Under the pieces are notes generated by a model. That model searched no databases. It worked only from the letters and a program-made list of their open reading frames with translations, and was not told the DNA's origin. A stretch of DNA of 64,000 nt from assembly GCF_013466425.1 (NCBI RefSeq), contig NZ_CP059165.1:2232001-2296000 (forward strand), in the 5' to 3' direction. The stretch is from Mycobacterium vicinigordonae (GTDB lineage: Bacteria > Actinomycetota > Actinomycetes > Mycobacteriales > Mycobacteriaceae). Both the position numbers and the translations under genes were made by a program. This document shows positions 1-10,229 of this stretch, piece after piece; the first letter of the stretch is position 1; each line of letters starts with the position of its first letter.

Positions 1-848
1 GCGGCAAGGCCATGCTGGTGGTGCTCAAACCGTCGACCGGGGAGATCCTGGCGATCGCACAAAACGGTGGCGCCAACGCCGAGGGCCTGCTGGCCACGAC
101 CGGCCTGTACCCGCCGGGGTCGACGTTCAAGATGATCACTGCCGGTGCGGCCGTCGACCGTGACATGGCTACTCCAAACACCATGATGGGCTGCCCCGGC
201 CACCTGGACATCGGCCACCGCACCATTCCGAACTACGGCGGTTTCGACCTCGGTGTGGTGCCGCTCTCACGCGCGTTCGCCAGTTCCTGCAACACCACTT
301 TTGCGGAGCTGAGCAGCAAGTTGCCGCCACGCGGGCTGACCCAGGCGGCAACCCGCTACGGCATCGGGCTGGACTACCAGGTCGAGGGGATCACCACGGT
401 GACCGGCTCGGTTCCTCCCACGGTGGACCTGACCGAGCGCACCGAGGACGGTTTCGGCCAGGGGCGGGTGCTGGCCAGCCCGTTCGGCATGGCCCTGGTG
501 GCAGCTACGGTCGCCGCCGGCAAGACCCCGGTGCCGCAGCTAATCGCCGGTCGCCCCACGACGGTGACCGGCGATAACACCCCGATCAGCCCGAAGATGG
601 TCGACGCGTTGCGACCGATGATGCGCCTGGTGGTTACCAACGGCACCGCCAAGGAGATCGCCGGTTGCGGCGAGGTCTACGGCAAGACCGGTGAGGCCGA
701 GTTTCCGGGCGGATCGCACTCCTGGTTCGCCGGATATCGGGGTGACCTGGCGTTCGCGGCGCTGATTGTTGGGGGCGGCAGCTCGGAATATGCGGTCCGG
801 ATGACGAAGGTGATGTTCGACTCGCTGCCGCCGGCGTACCTGGCTTGA
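1..848 (+). CDS. penicillin-binding lipoprotein, C-terminal transpeptidase part (5' end outside window)
   Basis: The reading frame is open from the window edge (first full codon at base 3), so the N-terminus is missing. The visible part is a class B penicillin-binding protein transpeptidase domain. It has the S-T-F-K nucleophile box at bases 120-131, an S-C-N box at 285-293 and K-T-G-E from 684. These are the three catalytic motifs of DD-transpeptidases, which crosslink peptidoglycan outside the membrane. Position next to a DUF1707 gene and mapB matches Rv2864c of M. tuberculosis, a lipoprotein PBP of about 600 residues. The lipobox and the N-terminal domain cannot be seen here, so lipoprotein status rests on synteny. 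Confidence 0.92.
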   Translation, partial: GKAMLVVLKPSTGEILAIAQNGGANAEGLLATTGLYPPGSTFKMITAGAAVDRDMATPNTMMGCPGHLDIGHRTIPNYGGFDLGVVPLSRAFASSCNTTFAELSSKLPPRGLTQAATRYGIGLDYQVEGITTVTGSVPPTVDLTERTEDGFGQGRVLASPFGMALVAATVAAGKTPVPQLIAGRPTTVTGDNTPISPKMVDALRPMMRLVVTNGTAKEIAGCGEVYGKTGEAEFPGGSHSWFAGYRGDLAFAALIVGGGSSEYAVRMTKVMFDSLPPAYLA

Positions 849-911
849 CGGCGATCGCGCTGCCCGGCAACGGTAAATTGCGAGGGTGCGCGCGAAACGT
901 CAGGACAGCCC

Positions 912-1505
912 ATGACCGATGGGGACATGGCGTTGCGGGTCTCCGATGCAGACCGCAACGGCACCATGCGCCGCCTGCACAACGCCCTGGCGCTCGGCCT
1001 GATCGACATCGACGAGTTCGAACAGAGGTCCAGGCAGGTGTCCTACGCGCGGACCCGCCATGAGCTGGACAGCCTGGTCGGTGACTTGCCCGGGCCGGGT
1101 GCCGTCGTCACCTCCGCCACCGATCGGGTGGAGCTGCGCGGCTGGGCGGGCTCGCTCAAGCGGCACGGCGAATGGACGGTCCCGACCCGCCTTTCGCTGG
1201 TGCGGCGCTTCGGCTCAATCGACCTCGACCTCACCAAGGCCCGGTTCGCGGGGCCCGTCGTGGTCATTGAAATCGACATGAAGTTCGGCAATCTAGACCT
1301 GCGGCTGCCCGAGGGCGCCAGCGCCTCCATCGACAACGTCGAGGCCTACGTGGGCAGCGCGAGCGATCGGCGTAAAGACCCACCGGCGGAAGGTAATCCG
1401 CACGTCGTGCTGAGCGGTCAACTGGTGTTCGGTTCGGTGATCATCCGGGGCCCGCGCCGAGCGCTGCTGCGTCGTCCCAGGTTGTTCGGAGACCTGACAC
1501 GCTGA
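912..1505 (+). CDS. DUF1707 domain protein (Rv2862c-like)
   Basis: The product is 197 residues. Residues 5-58 form a DUF1707 domain ([18 protein letters not shown], then [11 protein letters not shown]), a small actinobacterial domain of unknown function. The C-terminal half is beta-rich and resembles the cell-wall-stress (LiaF/YvqF-type) C-terminal domain. No membrane segment is visible. The ATG at 912 has a purine-rich CAGGACAG just upstream. Gene order (PBP, this gene, mapB, all plus strand) matches M. tuberculosis, where Rv2862c has a similar length. A role in envelope stress sensing is only an inference from the domain type and the neighbouring PBP. Confidence 0.85.
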   Translation: MTDGDMALRVSDADRNGTMRRLHNALALGLIDIDEFEQRSRQVSYARTRHELDSLVGDLPGPGAVVTSATDRVELRGWAGSLKRHGEWTVPTRLSLVRRFGSIDLDLTKARFAGPVVVIEIDMKFGNLDLRLPEGASASIDNVEAYVGSASDRRKDPPAEGNPHVVLSGQLVFGSVIIRGPRRALLRRPRLFGDLTR

Positions 1506-1519
1506 CTAAACTGGCAGTC

Positions 1520-2377
1520 ATGCCCATTCGTACCGCGCTTTCCCCCGGCGTGCTCTCCCCGACACTGCCGGTGCCGAAGTGGATAGCGCGTCCGGAATAT
1601 GTCGGCAAGGACACCGCCAAAGAAGGCACCGAGCCGTGGGTGCAGGAGCCCGAAGTGATCGAGCGGATGCGGGTCGCCGGCCAGATCGCTGCCCGCGCGT
1701 TGCATGAGGCGGGCAAGGCGGTCGCCCCGGGCGTCACCACCGATCAGCTCGATCGCATCGCACACGAGTACATGGTCGACAATGGCGCGTACCCGTCGAC
1801 GCTGGGGTACAAGCACTTCCCGAAGTCCTGCTGCACCTCGCTCAACGAGGTGATCTGCCACGGCATCCCGGATTCGACGGTGATCGAAGACGGCGACATC
1901 GTCAATATCGACGTCACCGCCTACATCAACGGGGTGCACGGCGACACCAACGCGACGTTCCTGGCCGGCGACGTCTCGGAGGAACATCGCCTGCTCGTCG
2001 AGCGGACCCACGAGGCGACCATGCGCGCGATCAAGGCAGTCAAGCCCGGGAGGGCGTTGTCGGTGGTTGGCCGAGTTATCGAATCGTACGCGAATCGGTT
2101 CGGCTACAACGTCGTTCGCGATTTCACCGGACACGGCATCGGCACGACGTTCCACAACGGGCTGGTGGTCTTGCATTACGACCAACCGGCCGTCGAGACC
2201 GTGATCCAACCGGGGATGACCTTCACCATCGAGCCGATGATCAACCTGGGCGGGCTGGACTACGAGATCTGGGACGACGGCTGGACCGTCGTCACCAAAG
2301 ACCGCAAGTGGACCGCGCAGTTCGAGCACACGTTGTTGGTCACCGACACCGGCGCGGAGATCCTCACCCTGCCCTGA
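1520..2377 (+). CDS. mapB: methionine aminopeptidase type 1c
   Basis: This cytosolic metalloprotease removes the initiator methionine from new proteins. The 285 residues include the N-terminal extension of about 40 residues with a proline-rich SPTLPVP segment that is typical of the mycobacterial 1c form. Metal-ligand residues fall at the positions known for the M. tuberculosis enzyme, with D131 and D142 in [16 protein letters not shown]114 lies in CHGIP and the later ligands lie in GHGIG, TIEPM and QFEHT. The gene follows the DUF1707 gene by 14 bases. It is the last backbone gene before the 29-kb catabolic block. It is orthologous by order and length to Rv2861c. Confidence 0.96.
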   Translation: MPIRTALSPGVLSPTLPVPKWIARPEYVGKDTAKEGTEPWVQEPEVIERMRVAGQIAARALHEAGKAVAPGVTTDQLDRIAHEYMVDNGAYPSTLGYKHFPKSCCTSLNEVICHGIPDSTVIEDGDIVNIDVTAYINGVHGDTNATFLAGDVSEEHRLLVERTHEATMRAIKAVKPGRALSVVGRVIESYANRFGYNVVRDFTGHGIGTTFHNGLVVLHYDQPAVETVIQPGMTFTIEPMINLGGLDYEIWDDGWTVVTKDRKWTAQFEHTLLVTDTGAEILTLP

Positions 2378-2393
2378 CGCGCCAGGTCACTTC

Positions 2394-2945
2394 CTATTCG
2401 TCGACGTCGATGCCGGCGGCTAAATCCGAGCAATCCACGTGCAAGACGTCGCCGCGTGCCCGGAGGAAGGTTCGCGCGCCTGCATCACCATGCAGGACTT
2501 CACTCAGCTCACCCCAATGCGAGCGTGCGACCACCACCGGATGACCCGGGCGCGAACCGTACCGTGCTCGCCCAATGCCGCCTGGCGCCGCACGCGTGGC
2601 CACGAGGACTCGGCTAACCACCTCGGCGCTGACATCGGGAATGTCAACCAGGTGAATGACCGCGAAACCGGCGCCGCCTGCCTTGGCGGCCGCCAACCCG
2701 GCGCGCAGTGATGCGCTCAGCCCTGCCGCCCAGTCGGTGACGACGATCGCCCGTGCCGGTGGTGGGACGGCAACAATCGCGGCGCCCAGCATCACCAGCA
2801 CTTCGTCACACCCGCCGCCGACCAGCGCTGCGACCGCAAGTTGTAGCCACTTGCCTTGCTGGGCAAGCACTTTAGGTGCGCCATACCTGGTGCCCGCACC
2901 GGCCGCGAGTAAGACGCCGACGGCGCCGATCTGATCCGTCGTCAC
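2394..2945 (-). CDS. MocA/MobA-like nucleotidyltransferase (molybdenum cofactor cytidylyltransferase family)
   Basis: The 183-residue protein begins with the nucleotidyltransferase signature LLAAGAGTRYGAPK at residues 12-25. It also has a DIP motif (VDIPDV) and GRPGHP-type acceptor residues near RPGHPVV. In this family MocA uses CTP to convert molybdopterin to the cytosine dinucleotide form used by CoxL-type hydroxylases. It is the last gene of the minus-strand operon that encodes the CoxM and CoxS subunits, 25 bases after the SCP-2 gene, which fits that job. It converges on mapB. Distinguishing MocA from MobA would need alignment, but CoxMS neighbours favour MocA. Confidence 0.85.
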   Translation of the reverse strand: MTTDQIGAVGVLLAAGAGTRYGAPKVLAQQGKWLQLAVAALVGGGCDEVLVMLGAAIVAVPPPARAIVVTDWAAGLSASLRAGLAAAKAGGAGFAVIHLVDIPDVSAEVVSRVLVATRAAPGGIGRARYGSRPGHPVVVARSHWGELSEVLHGDAGARTFLRARGDVLHVDCSDLAAGIDVDE

Positions 2946-2970
2946 GTAGCGTCCCAGTGCGCAGGCGGGG

Positions 2971-3360
2971 TCAGGAGAAGTCGGTCTCCTCGCATAGTTG
3001 AGTGATATGGCGTTGATATTCGGCTGTCCGGGTCAGTGGCATTAACGCTCCGAGCTTGGCGACATTACCCGTCAGCTTGATCCGGCCTTCCATGAACGCG
3101 GTTGTCGGAGCCAATTCCCCACGCAGGATTGCGGTTGAGTCGGCAAACGACGCCGTCATGGTGCCGTCGGCGGCGGGATCATCACCGAGGCGCTGTTCGA
3201 CAGCTCGGCCGTCGCGGACATCGGCGTGGTAGCGGATCTCGCCGCCGTCGGGCGCGCTGGTGAGTCGGTATTGCACGCGCGCGGTGGCTCCCGGACGCAG
3301 TCCGAATGACTGTTGAAGCTCAGTTTGCCGGTCTAGCCATTCCTGAGATGCGTACTTCAT
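2971..3360 (-). CDS. SCP-2 sterol-transfer family protein
   Basis: The protein has 129 residues. The start is ATG at 3360, whose ATGA overlaps the stop of the CoxS gene, so the pair is translationally coupled. A longer open frame upstream is only a shadow of coxS. The body looks like an SCP-2 domain: alternating strands, then DGTMTASFADSTAILRGE and a final FMEGRIKLTGN segment that closes the hydrophobic tunnel in the family. Such domains bind lipids or CoA esters. Its presence in a molybdo-hydroxylase operon suggests a hydrophobic or acyl-linked substrate, but this is inference. Confidence 0.8.
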   Translation of the reverse strand: MKYASQEWLDRQTELQQSFGLRPGATARVQYRLTSAPDGGEIRYHADVRDGRAVEQRLGDDPAADGTMTASFADSTAILRGELAPTTAFMEGRIKLTGNVAKLGALMPLTRTAEYQRHITQLCEETDFS

Positions 3361-3938
3361 CGCTTGCCTCCGGGTGATAGGTAACTGCTGTCGATTGCGG
3401 CTACGGGGTTTGATGGCCGCGCTTGTGACGTGTGTTCGCCCGTCGCTGGATGCTCGGCAATTAGGTTGGCAACCAACTCTTCTGCGGCTGCGACAATCGG
3501 TGTGTAGCCGGTGCAGCGGCACAACGACGAATTGAGGTGCTCGCGGATCTGGGTGCTGTCAGGACGTGCGCCCCTCTCGACGTCGGCAAGCAATTCCTCG
3601 ATTAGGACCACGAAGCCGGGCGTGCAGAAGCCGCACTGCAGTGCTCGGTGGCGGACCAGTGACTCTTGCACCCTCGAAGGTTGCCCCGGTGTGCTGAGGC
3701 CTTCGATGGTGACGATGTCAGCGCCATCGGCCTGGGCGGCCAGCATCAGGCATGCGCGGATCGAATGCGATCCGCAAAGGACGTTGCACGTTCCGCACAT
3801 GCCTTCGTGGCAGCCGATGTGAGTGCCCGTCAGTCGAAGACGATCGCGCAGAAAGTCCACGAGCGACATCCTGGCCGGCACCGTGTCACGGATTTGTGTG
3901 CCGTTGACCCGCAGCTCGATGGCGACACTGTTGCTCAT
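3357..3938 (-). CDS. CoxS-like [2Fe-2S] subunit of a molybdenum hydroxylase
   Basis: This small iron-sulfur subunit (193 residues) carries electrons from the molybdenum site to FAD. It has the plant-ferredoxin cluster motif CHEGMCGTCNV around residues 43-53 and the second cluster motif with CGFC and LCRC, as in CoxS and xanthine dehydrogenase N-domains. ATGA at 3935-3938 overlaps the end of coxM, and its own stop overlaps the SCP-2 start, so it sits inside a coupled operon. It has a tail of about 30 residues after the second cluster with no recognised motif. The large catalytic subunit lies 24 kb away at 28,154-30,544. Confidence 0.93.
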   Translation of the reverse strand: MSNSVAIELRVNGTQIRDTVPARMSLVDFLRDRLRLTGTHIGCHEGMCGTCNVLCGSHSIRACLMLAAQADGADIVTIEGLSTPGQPSRVQESLVRHRALQCGFCTPGFVVLIEELLADVERGARPDSTQIREHLNSSLCRCTGYTPIVAAAEELVANLIAEHPATGEHTSQARPSNPVAAIDSSYLSPGGKR

Positions 3939-4801
3939 CGGAGTTGCCCCCGTAGCCTGCGCAGGAGGCGGCCGAGTATGCGAACTGCCAGTCGCCGCCG
4001 GTAATCGCCCCCGACGTGTGCGTCTGTGGTGAATCCAAGTTCGGCGGCGAAGGTACGACCCACGTGGTCGATGGTGTCGTCATCGAGTGAGTTAGCCAGC
4101 GATGCGCAAATCTCGGGGCCGGCCAACACTGGTGCTTGACCGGCTCCGCCAATCGCGATGCGGACTGCGGACGTCCGATCGGCGCCCATCTGCGCGATGA
4201 CCGCGGCGCTCACCAGCGGAGTGTCGCCGGGTCCGCGAATTGTCACCTCGTCGAAGAACCCGGTCGTGCCGGGGCCTGGCCGGTTGAACCGCACGGTGTG
4301 CAGCAGCTCGTCGCCCTGCAGCGCGGTGCGGCGGGGACCGAGAAAGAATTCGTCTGACGGGATCGCACGGATGCCACGAGCGGAGATCGCGGTGACTTCG
4401 CCGCCCAGCACAATCAGGCATATGCCAATCTCGGCAGCGGGGTTGGCGTACGCCAGGCTCCCGCAGACCGTGCCGCGATTGCGAGTCGTAACCTTGCCGA
4501 CCCGGGGCAGCGCTTGCGCCAACACATTGAAATCGTGAACCTCGTCGGACATCTCAACTGTGCGCTGGGTGACCGCTGCGCCCACTTGCAGATGGCTGTC
4601 GGTAGCAGAAAATTGTTGAAGTTCAGGGATTTTGGTGATATCGACCAGTCGGCGGGGTCTATCCTGGCGGCGGACCAGCACAGGCATGAGACTCTGCCCT
4701 CCGGCTAGTATCCGAGTGCCTTCGGCGTCAGAACACAGTTGCGTACAGGCTTCCTCGACGGTGCCGGGGGCCAAGTATTCGAATGGTGCGGGTCGCATCA
4801 C
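3935..4801 (-). CDS. CoxM-like FAD-binding subunit of a molybdenum hydroxylase
   Basis: The 288-residue flavoprotein subunit has both FAD motifs of the CoxM/KoxM family: LAGGQSLMP near residue 33 and TTRNRGTVCGSLAYANPAAE near residue 110. It passes electrons from CoxS to an acceptor in the cytosol. The start is either GTG at 4801, giving a GTGA overlap with the upstream hydrolase stop, or the adjacent ATG at 4798. The GTGA geometry matches the other overlaps in this operon. Together with CoxS and the remote CoxL it should form an (LMS)2 enzyme, but the substrate is not evident from sequence. Confidence 0.92.
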   Translation of the reverse strand: MMRPAPFEYLAPGTVEEACTQLCSDAEGTRILAGGQSLMPVLVRRQDRPRRLVDITKIPELQQFSATDSHLQVGAAVTQRTVEMSDEVHDFNVLAQALPRVGKVTTRNRGTVCGSLAYANPAAEIGICLIVLGGEVTAISARGIRAIPSDEFFLGPRRTALQGDELLHTVRFNRPGPGTTGFFDEVTIRGPGDTPLVSAAVIAQMGADRTSAVRIAIGGAGQAPVLAGPEICASLANSLDDDTIDHVGRTFAAELGFTTDAHVGGDYRRRLAVRILGRLLRRLRGQLR

Positions 4802-5631
4802 GAGCCCCGGATCGCTCGGTAGTCGCCCCGGATCCTCCGATAATCGTTGTGCGACTCCGACTGGATGTGGTCTAGGAGCTGTGCCGCAACCAGCGCTGGA
4901 TCTTCGAGGTGGGCCATGTGGCCGACGTCGGGCAACAGCGTGCAGCCGGTATGCAGCGCCGCGGCTAGCTTCGCGCCCAGGGCGGGAGGGCAGGTTGTGT
5001 CGTAGGCGCCGGTCAGGACGCGGGCAGGCGCCGTGGTCTGGGCGGCGGCCGTCGACACGTCAGCGGTGAGTGCCGCACGCAGGATCTGTTCGACGACGGC
5101 GACGTCACGATGTGCGGCCAGCCGTACGAGTTCTCGGATCGCGGAGTCGTCGGCACCGGGCCCGAAGCTGACTGCAGCGATCTGAGCCAGGAACGGTTCG
5201 AGGCCGATCCGGCGCAGTGTGGCAATTGCGTCATCGGGGTCGGCGTTGCCTGCGACATTGAGTGCGCCGCCAATAATCGTCAGCGACGCAACGGATTCCG
5301 GCATATTCGCGGCCAGCGTGACGCACACAGCACCGCCGAAGGAGCTGCCGACGAGGTGAGCGCGGGCGATGTTCAGAGCCGACATGACCGCATCGACGTC
5401 GGCCGCATAGTCCACGGCACCATAGGAACCACCGGGTTGCGAGTCGCCGTGGCCGCGCAGGTCCACAGCTACAATTTCACGGTCGGCGACATGATCGGCA
5501 ACCGGCAACCATTGTGTCGCAGTCCCGTTGATGCCGTGCACGAATACCACCGGTAGGTCACCGGCTGCATACTCGACTCGGCGCAGACCGCTGATCCGCC
5601 CGACCGGGCCCGACACGGAGAATCGCTGCAC
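4798..5631 (-). CDS. alpha/beta-fold hydrolase
   Basis: The protein has 277 residues. I chose GTG at 5631 because it lies 13 bases after the upstream stop, with AGAAG in front. A longer frame to 5751 would run deep into the NTF2-like gene. Motifs are the oxyanion segment HGINGTATQW, DLRGHGDS, the nucleophile elbow GSSFGG and the catalytic DVGHMAHLEDP near the C-terminus. This gives a Ser-Asp-His triad of the kind used by C-C bond hydrolases and lactonases. In the operon it could open a ring product made by the molybdo-hydroxylase and the LLM oxidoreductase. That role is inference. Confidence 0.88.
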   Translation of the reverse strand: MQRFSVSGPVGRISGLRRVEYAAGDLPVVFVHGINGTATQWLPVADHVADREIVAVDLRGHGDSQPGGSYGAVDYAADVDAVMSALNIARAHLVGSSFGGAVCVTLAANMPESVASLTIIGGALNVAGNADPDDAIATLRRIGLEPFLAQIAAVSFGPGADDSAIRELVRLAAHRDVAVVEQILRAALTADVSTAAAQTTAPARVLTGAYDTTCPPALGAKLAAALHTGCTLLPDVGHMAHLEDPALVAAQLLDHIQSESHNDYRRIRGDYRAIRGS

Positions 5632-5644
5632 GGTCTGGCTTCTA

Positions 5645-6064
5645 CTACGTCGGTGTGGAGAAGTGTCCGTGAACAAGTTTCCACTCGCCGTTTCGGCGGC
5701 GCCAGATTTCAGTGCTGCGCATGCCCCCGTCGTAGCTGCCCAGCTCGCCAAAATCGGCTTGGTATCGGCTGAGATACGTAACCCAAGCGACGTCGCCGTC
5801 GACTTCGATGTGTTCGTCGTGCACTTCCGAGCTGAGTGCGTCTTCCTTCATCGCCGTGGACAGCGCGTCCCATAGTTGGGCGATGTGATCCTGTCCGACG
5901 TAAGTTGCGCCGTTGAGGTTGAACCAGACAAGTTCGTTGGGTACTGCACTCGCGTGTTGTCTAAGCCAGCTCGAATCGAGGGGATTGTTGGCGTCGACGA
6001 ATTCACGGTGCAGCCTCATGATTTCGGCATTGTCACCGCGAAGCTCAACAGTGTTTTCAGTCAC
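5645..6064 (-). CDS. SnoaL/NTF2-like protein
   Basis: The protein is 139 residues long and fits the cone-shaped SnoaL-like or NTF2-like fold. It has an N-terminal helix region, a DHIAQLWDAL segment, the GDVAWVTYLSRYQADF strand pair and a terminal RRRNGEWKLVHGHFS strand. Family members include ketosteroid isomerase-like enzymes, dehydratases and binding proteins, so the activity is undefined. AAGGACAG lies a few bases before the ATG at 6064. It sits between the LLM oxidoreductase and the hydrolase in the CoxMS operon and probably handles a pathway intermediate. Confidence 0.8.
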   Translation of the reverse strand: MTENTVELRGDNAEIMRLHREFVDANNPLDSSWLRQHASAVPNELVWFNLNGATYVGQDHIAQLWDALSTAMKEDALSSEVHDEHIEVDGDVAWVTYLSRYQADFGELGSYDGGMRSTEIWRRRNGEWKLVHGHFSTPT

Positions 6065-6083
6065 CGCAGATCTGTCCTTCTTG

Positions 6084-7079
6084 TTAAGGGGTCGTTGAGC
6101 ACTGGGCGGTCAATTCGGGCCGATGTTCGGCCAGCAACCGGATGAGGTCGGGCACCTGTGCGGGGGGCATCAGCGGCGTGATTGCGATCTCATCGACACC
6201 CGTCTCGGCGTAGCTGGCCAGCGACTCGGCGATGCCGTCCGGTGGGCACACGATGGCCAATGCGTCGACCACCTCCGGGGTGAACACTTTGGCCGCCTCG
6301 GCCGAGCCGCGTTCGGCTGCTTGCACCAAGGCGCCCGGTGGAATAGCTCCTGCCGCAAGGTATTCCGCGGTCGTCGCATCGAAAGCCGACAGAACTGAGG
6401 CCACCGACTTTCGTGCTTTGTCCAGCTCTTCGGTGATCACCGCGGGAATCATGACCGATATCCGGAAGTCTTCCCGCCGCCGACCGGTTGCCGCCAGTGT
6501 CGACTCGACCTGCCGAACGGTTTCGGCCAGGTATGGCCGTGACGATCCTGCGCTCAGGCACACCCCGTCCGCATAGCGCGCTGCGGTCTCTACCATGCGT
6601 GGCCGGACCGCCATGATGTCCAAGTCGGGAGGCGGCCCTAACGGAGTGAGTCGGTAGTCGGCAAAGCTGAAGTCCGGCTTATCCATCGTCAGCTCGTTAC
6701 CGGCTAGTGCGGCCTTGAGTGATCGGTAAAGGGAGATGGTCGAAGCAATTGGCTTGTCGATCGACTTGCCGATCCTTGCGACCATGTCCGGCACACCGGT
6801 GCCGATGGCCGCTCGGACCCGATTGGGTGCGATCTCGGCGAGCGATGCCAATTCCATGGCGGTGAGTCCGGCGTGGCGGGACGCCGGGTTGATACCCATC
6901 AGCGTGAATTCCAGCCGCTGAGTTTCCCGTAGGTAGATCGCGGTCGGCACTACGGCATCGTGAGCGCAGATGTGTTCGGCGTACCAGATGCCGTCGAGGC
7001 CACATTCTTCCGCGGTCTGGACGGCGGGTAAATCGTCCAAGATTGGGCCGAAACCGGTGAACGACAGACTTAGTCGCAC
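6084..7079 (-). CDS. LLM-class (F420- or FMN-dependent) oxidoreductase
   Basis: The 331-residue TIM-barrel enzyme belongs to the luciferase-like monooxygenase superfamily. It has GLDGIWYAEHI near the N-terminus, an LMGINPASRHAGLTAMELASLAE segment, AAIGTGVPDM and a VETAARYADGVCLSAG phosphate-binding region. Mycobacterial members usually use coenzyme F420, but the sequence alone does not separate F420 from FMN users. It is the first gene of the minus-strand operon that runs through the NTF2-like, hydrolase, CoxM, CoxS, SCP-2 and MocA genes. A palindromic operator candidate lies 85 bases upstream. Confidence 0.87.
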   Translation of the reverse strand: MRLSLSFTGFGPILDDLPAVQTAEECGLDGIWYAEHICAHDAVVPTAIYLRETQRLEFTLMGINPASRHAGLTAMELASLAEIAPNRVRAAIGTGVPDMVARIGKSIDKPIASTISLYRSLKAALAGNELTMDKPDFSFADYRLTPLGPPPDLDIMAVRPRMVETAARYADGVCLSAGSSRPYLAETVRQVESTLAATGRRREDFRISVMIPAVITEELDKARKSVASVLSAFDATTAEYLAAGAIPPGALVQAAERGSAEAAKVFTPEVVDALAIVCPPDGIAESLASYAETGVDEIAITPLMPPAQVPDLIRLLAEHRPELTAQCSTTP

Positions 7080-7162
7080 GTGTGACAGACCCTTCTGTAG
7101 CGCGGTAGAGCTTTGCGAGACGATGCCCGACCAGTCGAGCTAGCGTTCACGTAACTATAAGT

Positions 7163-7177
7163 GTGACATCATGTCAA
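7163..7177. promoter_or_regulatory. palindromic operator candidate, site 1 of 3 (molybdo-hydroxylase regulon)
   Basis: The sequence GTGACATCATGTCAA contains the perfect 6+1+6 palindrome TGACAT-C-ATGTCA. It lies in the 230-base divergent region between the LLM operon (start 7,079) and the amidohydrolase gene (start 7,310). The same core recurs at 30,576 and, with a changed centre, at 16,637. The nearest likely ligand is the TetR protein at 30,654. Confidence 0.7.
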
Positions 7178-7309
7178 TGATCAAGTTAAACATTCAGTAG
7201 AACGGTGGTGCACACTGTCTAGCATGTCGATCGTCCAGGTGAATGATCACCGCGCGCCGCGGTTCCGACGCCGTGCGCGTCGGGCTGTTCTCCGCGCTGC
7301 GGACGCGAA

Positions 7310-8542
7310 ATGAAACGGCTATTGATTTGTGGGGGCCACATCTTCGACCCGGTTGGCGGCACCGCGGCGTCCGGCGACGTCGTCATCGAGGGGGATCGAG
7401 TTGTTGACGTCGGATTGAATTTGGACGGGGATCAGGCCATCGATGCCAGCGGCCGTCTGGTGGTCCCCGGCTTCATCGACTGCCACGTGCACGTCATGCT
7501 CGATGACGTCGACACGCTGCGCCTGATCCAGACACCCTTCTCACTCAGGTTCTTTCAGGCTGCCCGCAACCTTGAGCGGACGCTGCGTGCCGGGGTCACG
7601 ACGGTACGGGATGCCGCGGGCGCCGACCTGGGTGTCAAGCAGGCGGTATCTACCGGTCTGATCGACGGTCCGGACATGCAAATCGCCATCGGAATGCTGA
7701 GCCAAACCGGGGGGCACGGGGATGAATGGATGCCGTCCGGGGAATGCATACACGGCTTGTGGCCGCCGCATCCGGGTCATCCGTCGACCGTCGTCGACGG
7801 TGCCGACGAAATGCGTCGCAAAGTTCGCGAACTCGTGCGCGCCGGAGCAGACGTCATCAAAGTCGCGACGAGCGGCGGGGTGATCAGTCCGCGCAGCGAT
7901 CCGCGGCGTGCGGAGCTGGCCGAAGAGGAGCTCGCAGTGATGATGGCCGAAGCGCGGGCTGCTCACGTGCATGTGATGGCGCACGCGCAAGGCACCACTG
8001 GGATCAAGAACGCGGTTCGGGCAGGGGTGCGCTCGATTGAACACGGTGTGTACCTCGATGACGAAGCGGTCGAGATGATGGTGCACAACGGAACTTGGCT
8101 GGTACCGACTTTGTCGGCGCCGCACGCCATTCTGCGGCAGGCAGACGCTGCGGGCGGAGTCCTCGAGACGACGCGAAACAAGGCTGCTTCGGTGCTTGAA
8201 GCTCACAAAGCCTCAGTGGCGCTTGCTTATTCAGCGGGAGTTCGCATCGCCATGGGCACCGATGCGGGCATTTCACGCCACGGTGACAACCTCCTTGAGT
8301 TGGAACTGATGAACGAGGTTGGGGTTTCGCCCGTTGATGCGCTACGAGCGGCCTCGACGTCGGCAGCCGAATTGCTCGATGGCGGGTCCGATATCGGCGA
8401 GTTGACTCCCGGTAAGCGGGCGGACTTGGTAATCCTTGACGGCTTGGATCTGTCAGTGCAGGAACTTGCGAAACGGGTGCGCACAGTGATCCATCGCGGT
8501 GTGGTCGTCCAGGACGCGAGCGGTGCAGTCTGTAGGCCGTAG
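7310..8542 (+). CDS. metal-dependent amidohydrolase (imidazolonepropionase/prolidase-like)
   Basis: The 410-residue product is a cytosolic amidohydrolase of the two-metal type. It shows the HVH pair at H59 and H61 in FIDCHVHV, a likely carboxylated lysine in GADVIKVATSGG, metal histidines in VMAHAQG and SIEHG, and the catalytic aspartate in MGTDAG. A composite beta-sandwich is formed by the first 50 and last 60 residues. It hydrolyses C-N bonds of amides or cyclic ureas in the family, and the substrate is unknown. It is divergent from the LLM-CoxMS operon and shares the palindromic operator region, so a C-N bond in the pathway substrate is a reasonable guess. Confidence 0.88.
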   Translation: MKRLLICGGHIFDPVGGTAASGDVVIEGDRVVDVGLNLDGDQAIDASGRLVVPGFIDCHVHVMLDDVDTLRLIQTPFSLRFFQAARNLERTLRAGVTTVRDAAGADLGVKQAVSTGLIDGPDMQIAIGMLSQTGGHGDEWMPSGECIHGLWPPHPGHPSTVVDGADEMRRKVRELVRAGADVIKVATSGGVISPRSDPRRAELAEEELAVMMAEARAAHVHVMAHAQGTTGIKNAVRAGVRSIEHGVYLDDEAVEMMVHNGTWLVPTLSAPHAILRQADAAGGVLETTRNKAASVLEAHKASVALAYSAGVRIAMGTDAGISRHGDNLLELELMNEVGVSPVDALRAASTSAAELLDGGSDIGELTPGKRADLVILDGLDLSVQELAKRVRTVIHRGVVVQDASGAVCRP

Positions 8543-8614
8543 CCGGCGCATGGCGGTATCGTGTGGACAGATGCGGCAGATATCCGCGTTCTCACTGGCA
8601 ATTTGTCCGCATAG

Positions 8615-9751
<1,137 letters not shown>

Positions 9752-9758
9752 GCTCGCC

Positions 9759-10229
9759 TCACATCCATTCGGAGTTCAGGCCACTGCATTCCTCGAACAC
9801 CAGCCAGGTACGGCTGGAGCGGATGCCGGCCAAGCCATGAAGCCGCTCGAGTAACACGTCCCGCAACGTAGCGTTGTCAGGAGTGCGCACCACCACCAAG
9901 ACGTCGAAGTCGCCGCCGACCAGGATGAACCGTTCGACGTAGGGGAGTGTCTTGAGCTTTTCGGACAGGCCGCGCCAGGCATCTTGCTGGATCGTCAGGG
10001 CAACCAGCGCCGACGTCGCGAACCCTGCTTTCTCCATATTGATCCTGGCGGTGAAACCCTCTATGACACCAGCCTTTTCGAGTCGCTCCACGCGCGCGTA
10101 GACGTGCGTGCGCGAGATGTGGGCGCGCTGCGCCAAAGCCAGCATCGATACGCGGCCGTCGTTGACCAACTCTCTGATCAGCCTGCGGTCGACGTCGTCC
10201 AGCTGAAGCGGGGTGTGCGGGTTGTCCAT
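9759..10229 (-). CDS. Lrp/AsnC-family regulator (BkdR-like)
   Basis: The protein has 156 residues. An N-terminal helix-turn-helix spans about 12-60 (LDDVDRRLIRELVNDGRVSMLALAQRA, then HVYARVERLEKAGVI). A C-terminal RAM ligand-binding domain follows, with VGGDFDVLVVVRTPD. Proteins of this type sense amino acids. It is transcribed away from the E1alpha gene, with 156 bases between the starts, and converges on leucine dehydrogenase, so it most likely controls the branched-chain degradation genes. No single convincing operator was identified in the divergent region. The 5-base arms TTCAG and CTGAA near 10,321-10,345 are too weak to call. Confidence 0.88.
   Translation of the reverse strand: MDNPHTPLQLDDVDRRLIRELVNDGRVSMLALAQRAHISRTHVYARVERLEKAGVIEGFTARINMEKAGFATSALVALTIQQDAWRGLSEKLKTLPYVERFILVGGDFDVLVVVRTPDNATLRDVLLERLHGLAGIRSSRTWLVFEECSGLNSEWM

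Noticed and set aside
7152..7177. Minus-strand promoter TTGACA with TATAGT in front of the LLM gene
   Set aside because: The two boxes are only 12 bases apart, too close for a normal promoter. TTGACA is simply part of the palindrome.
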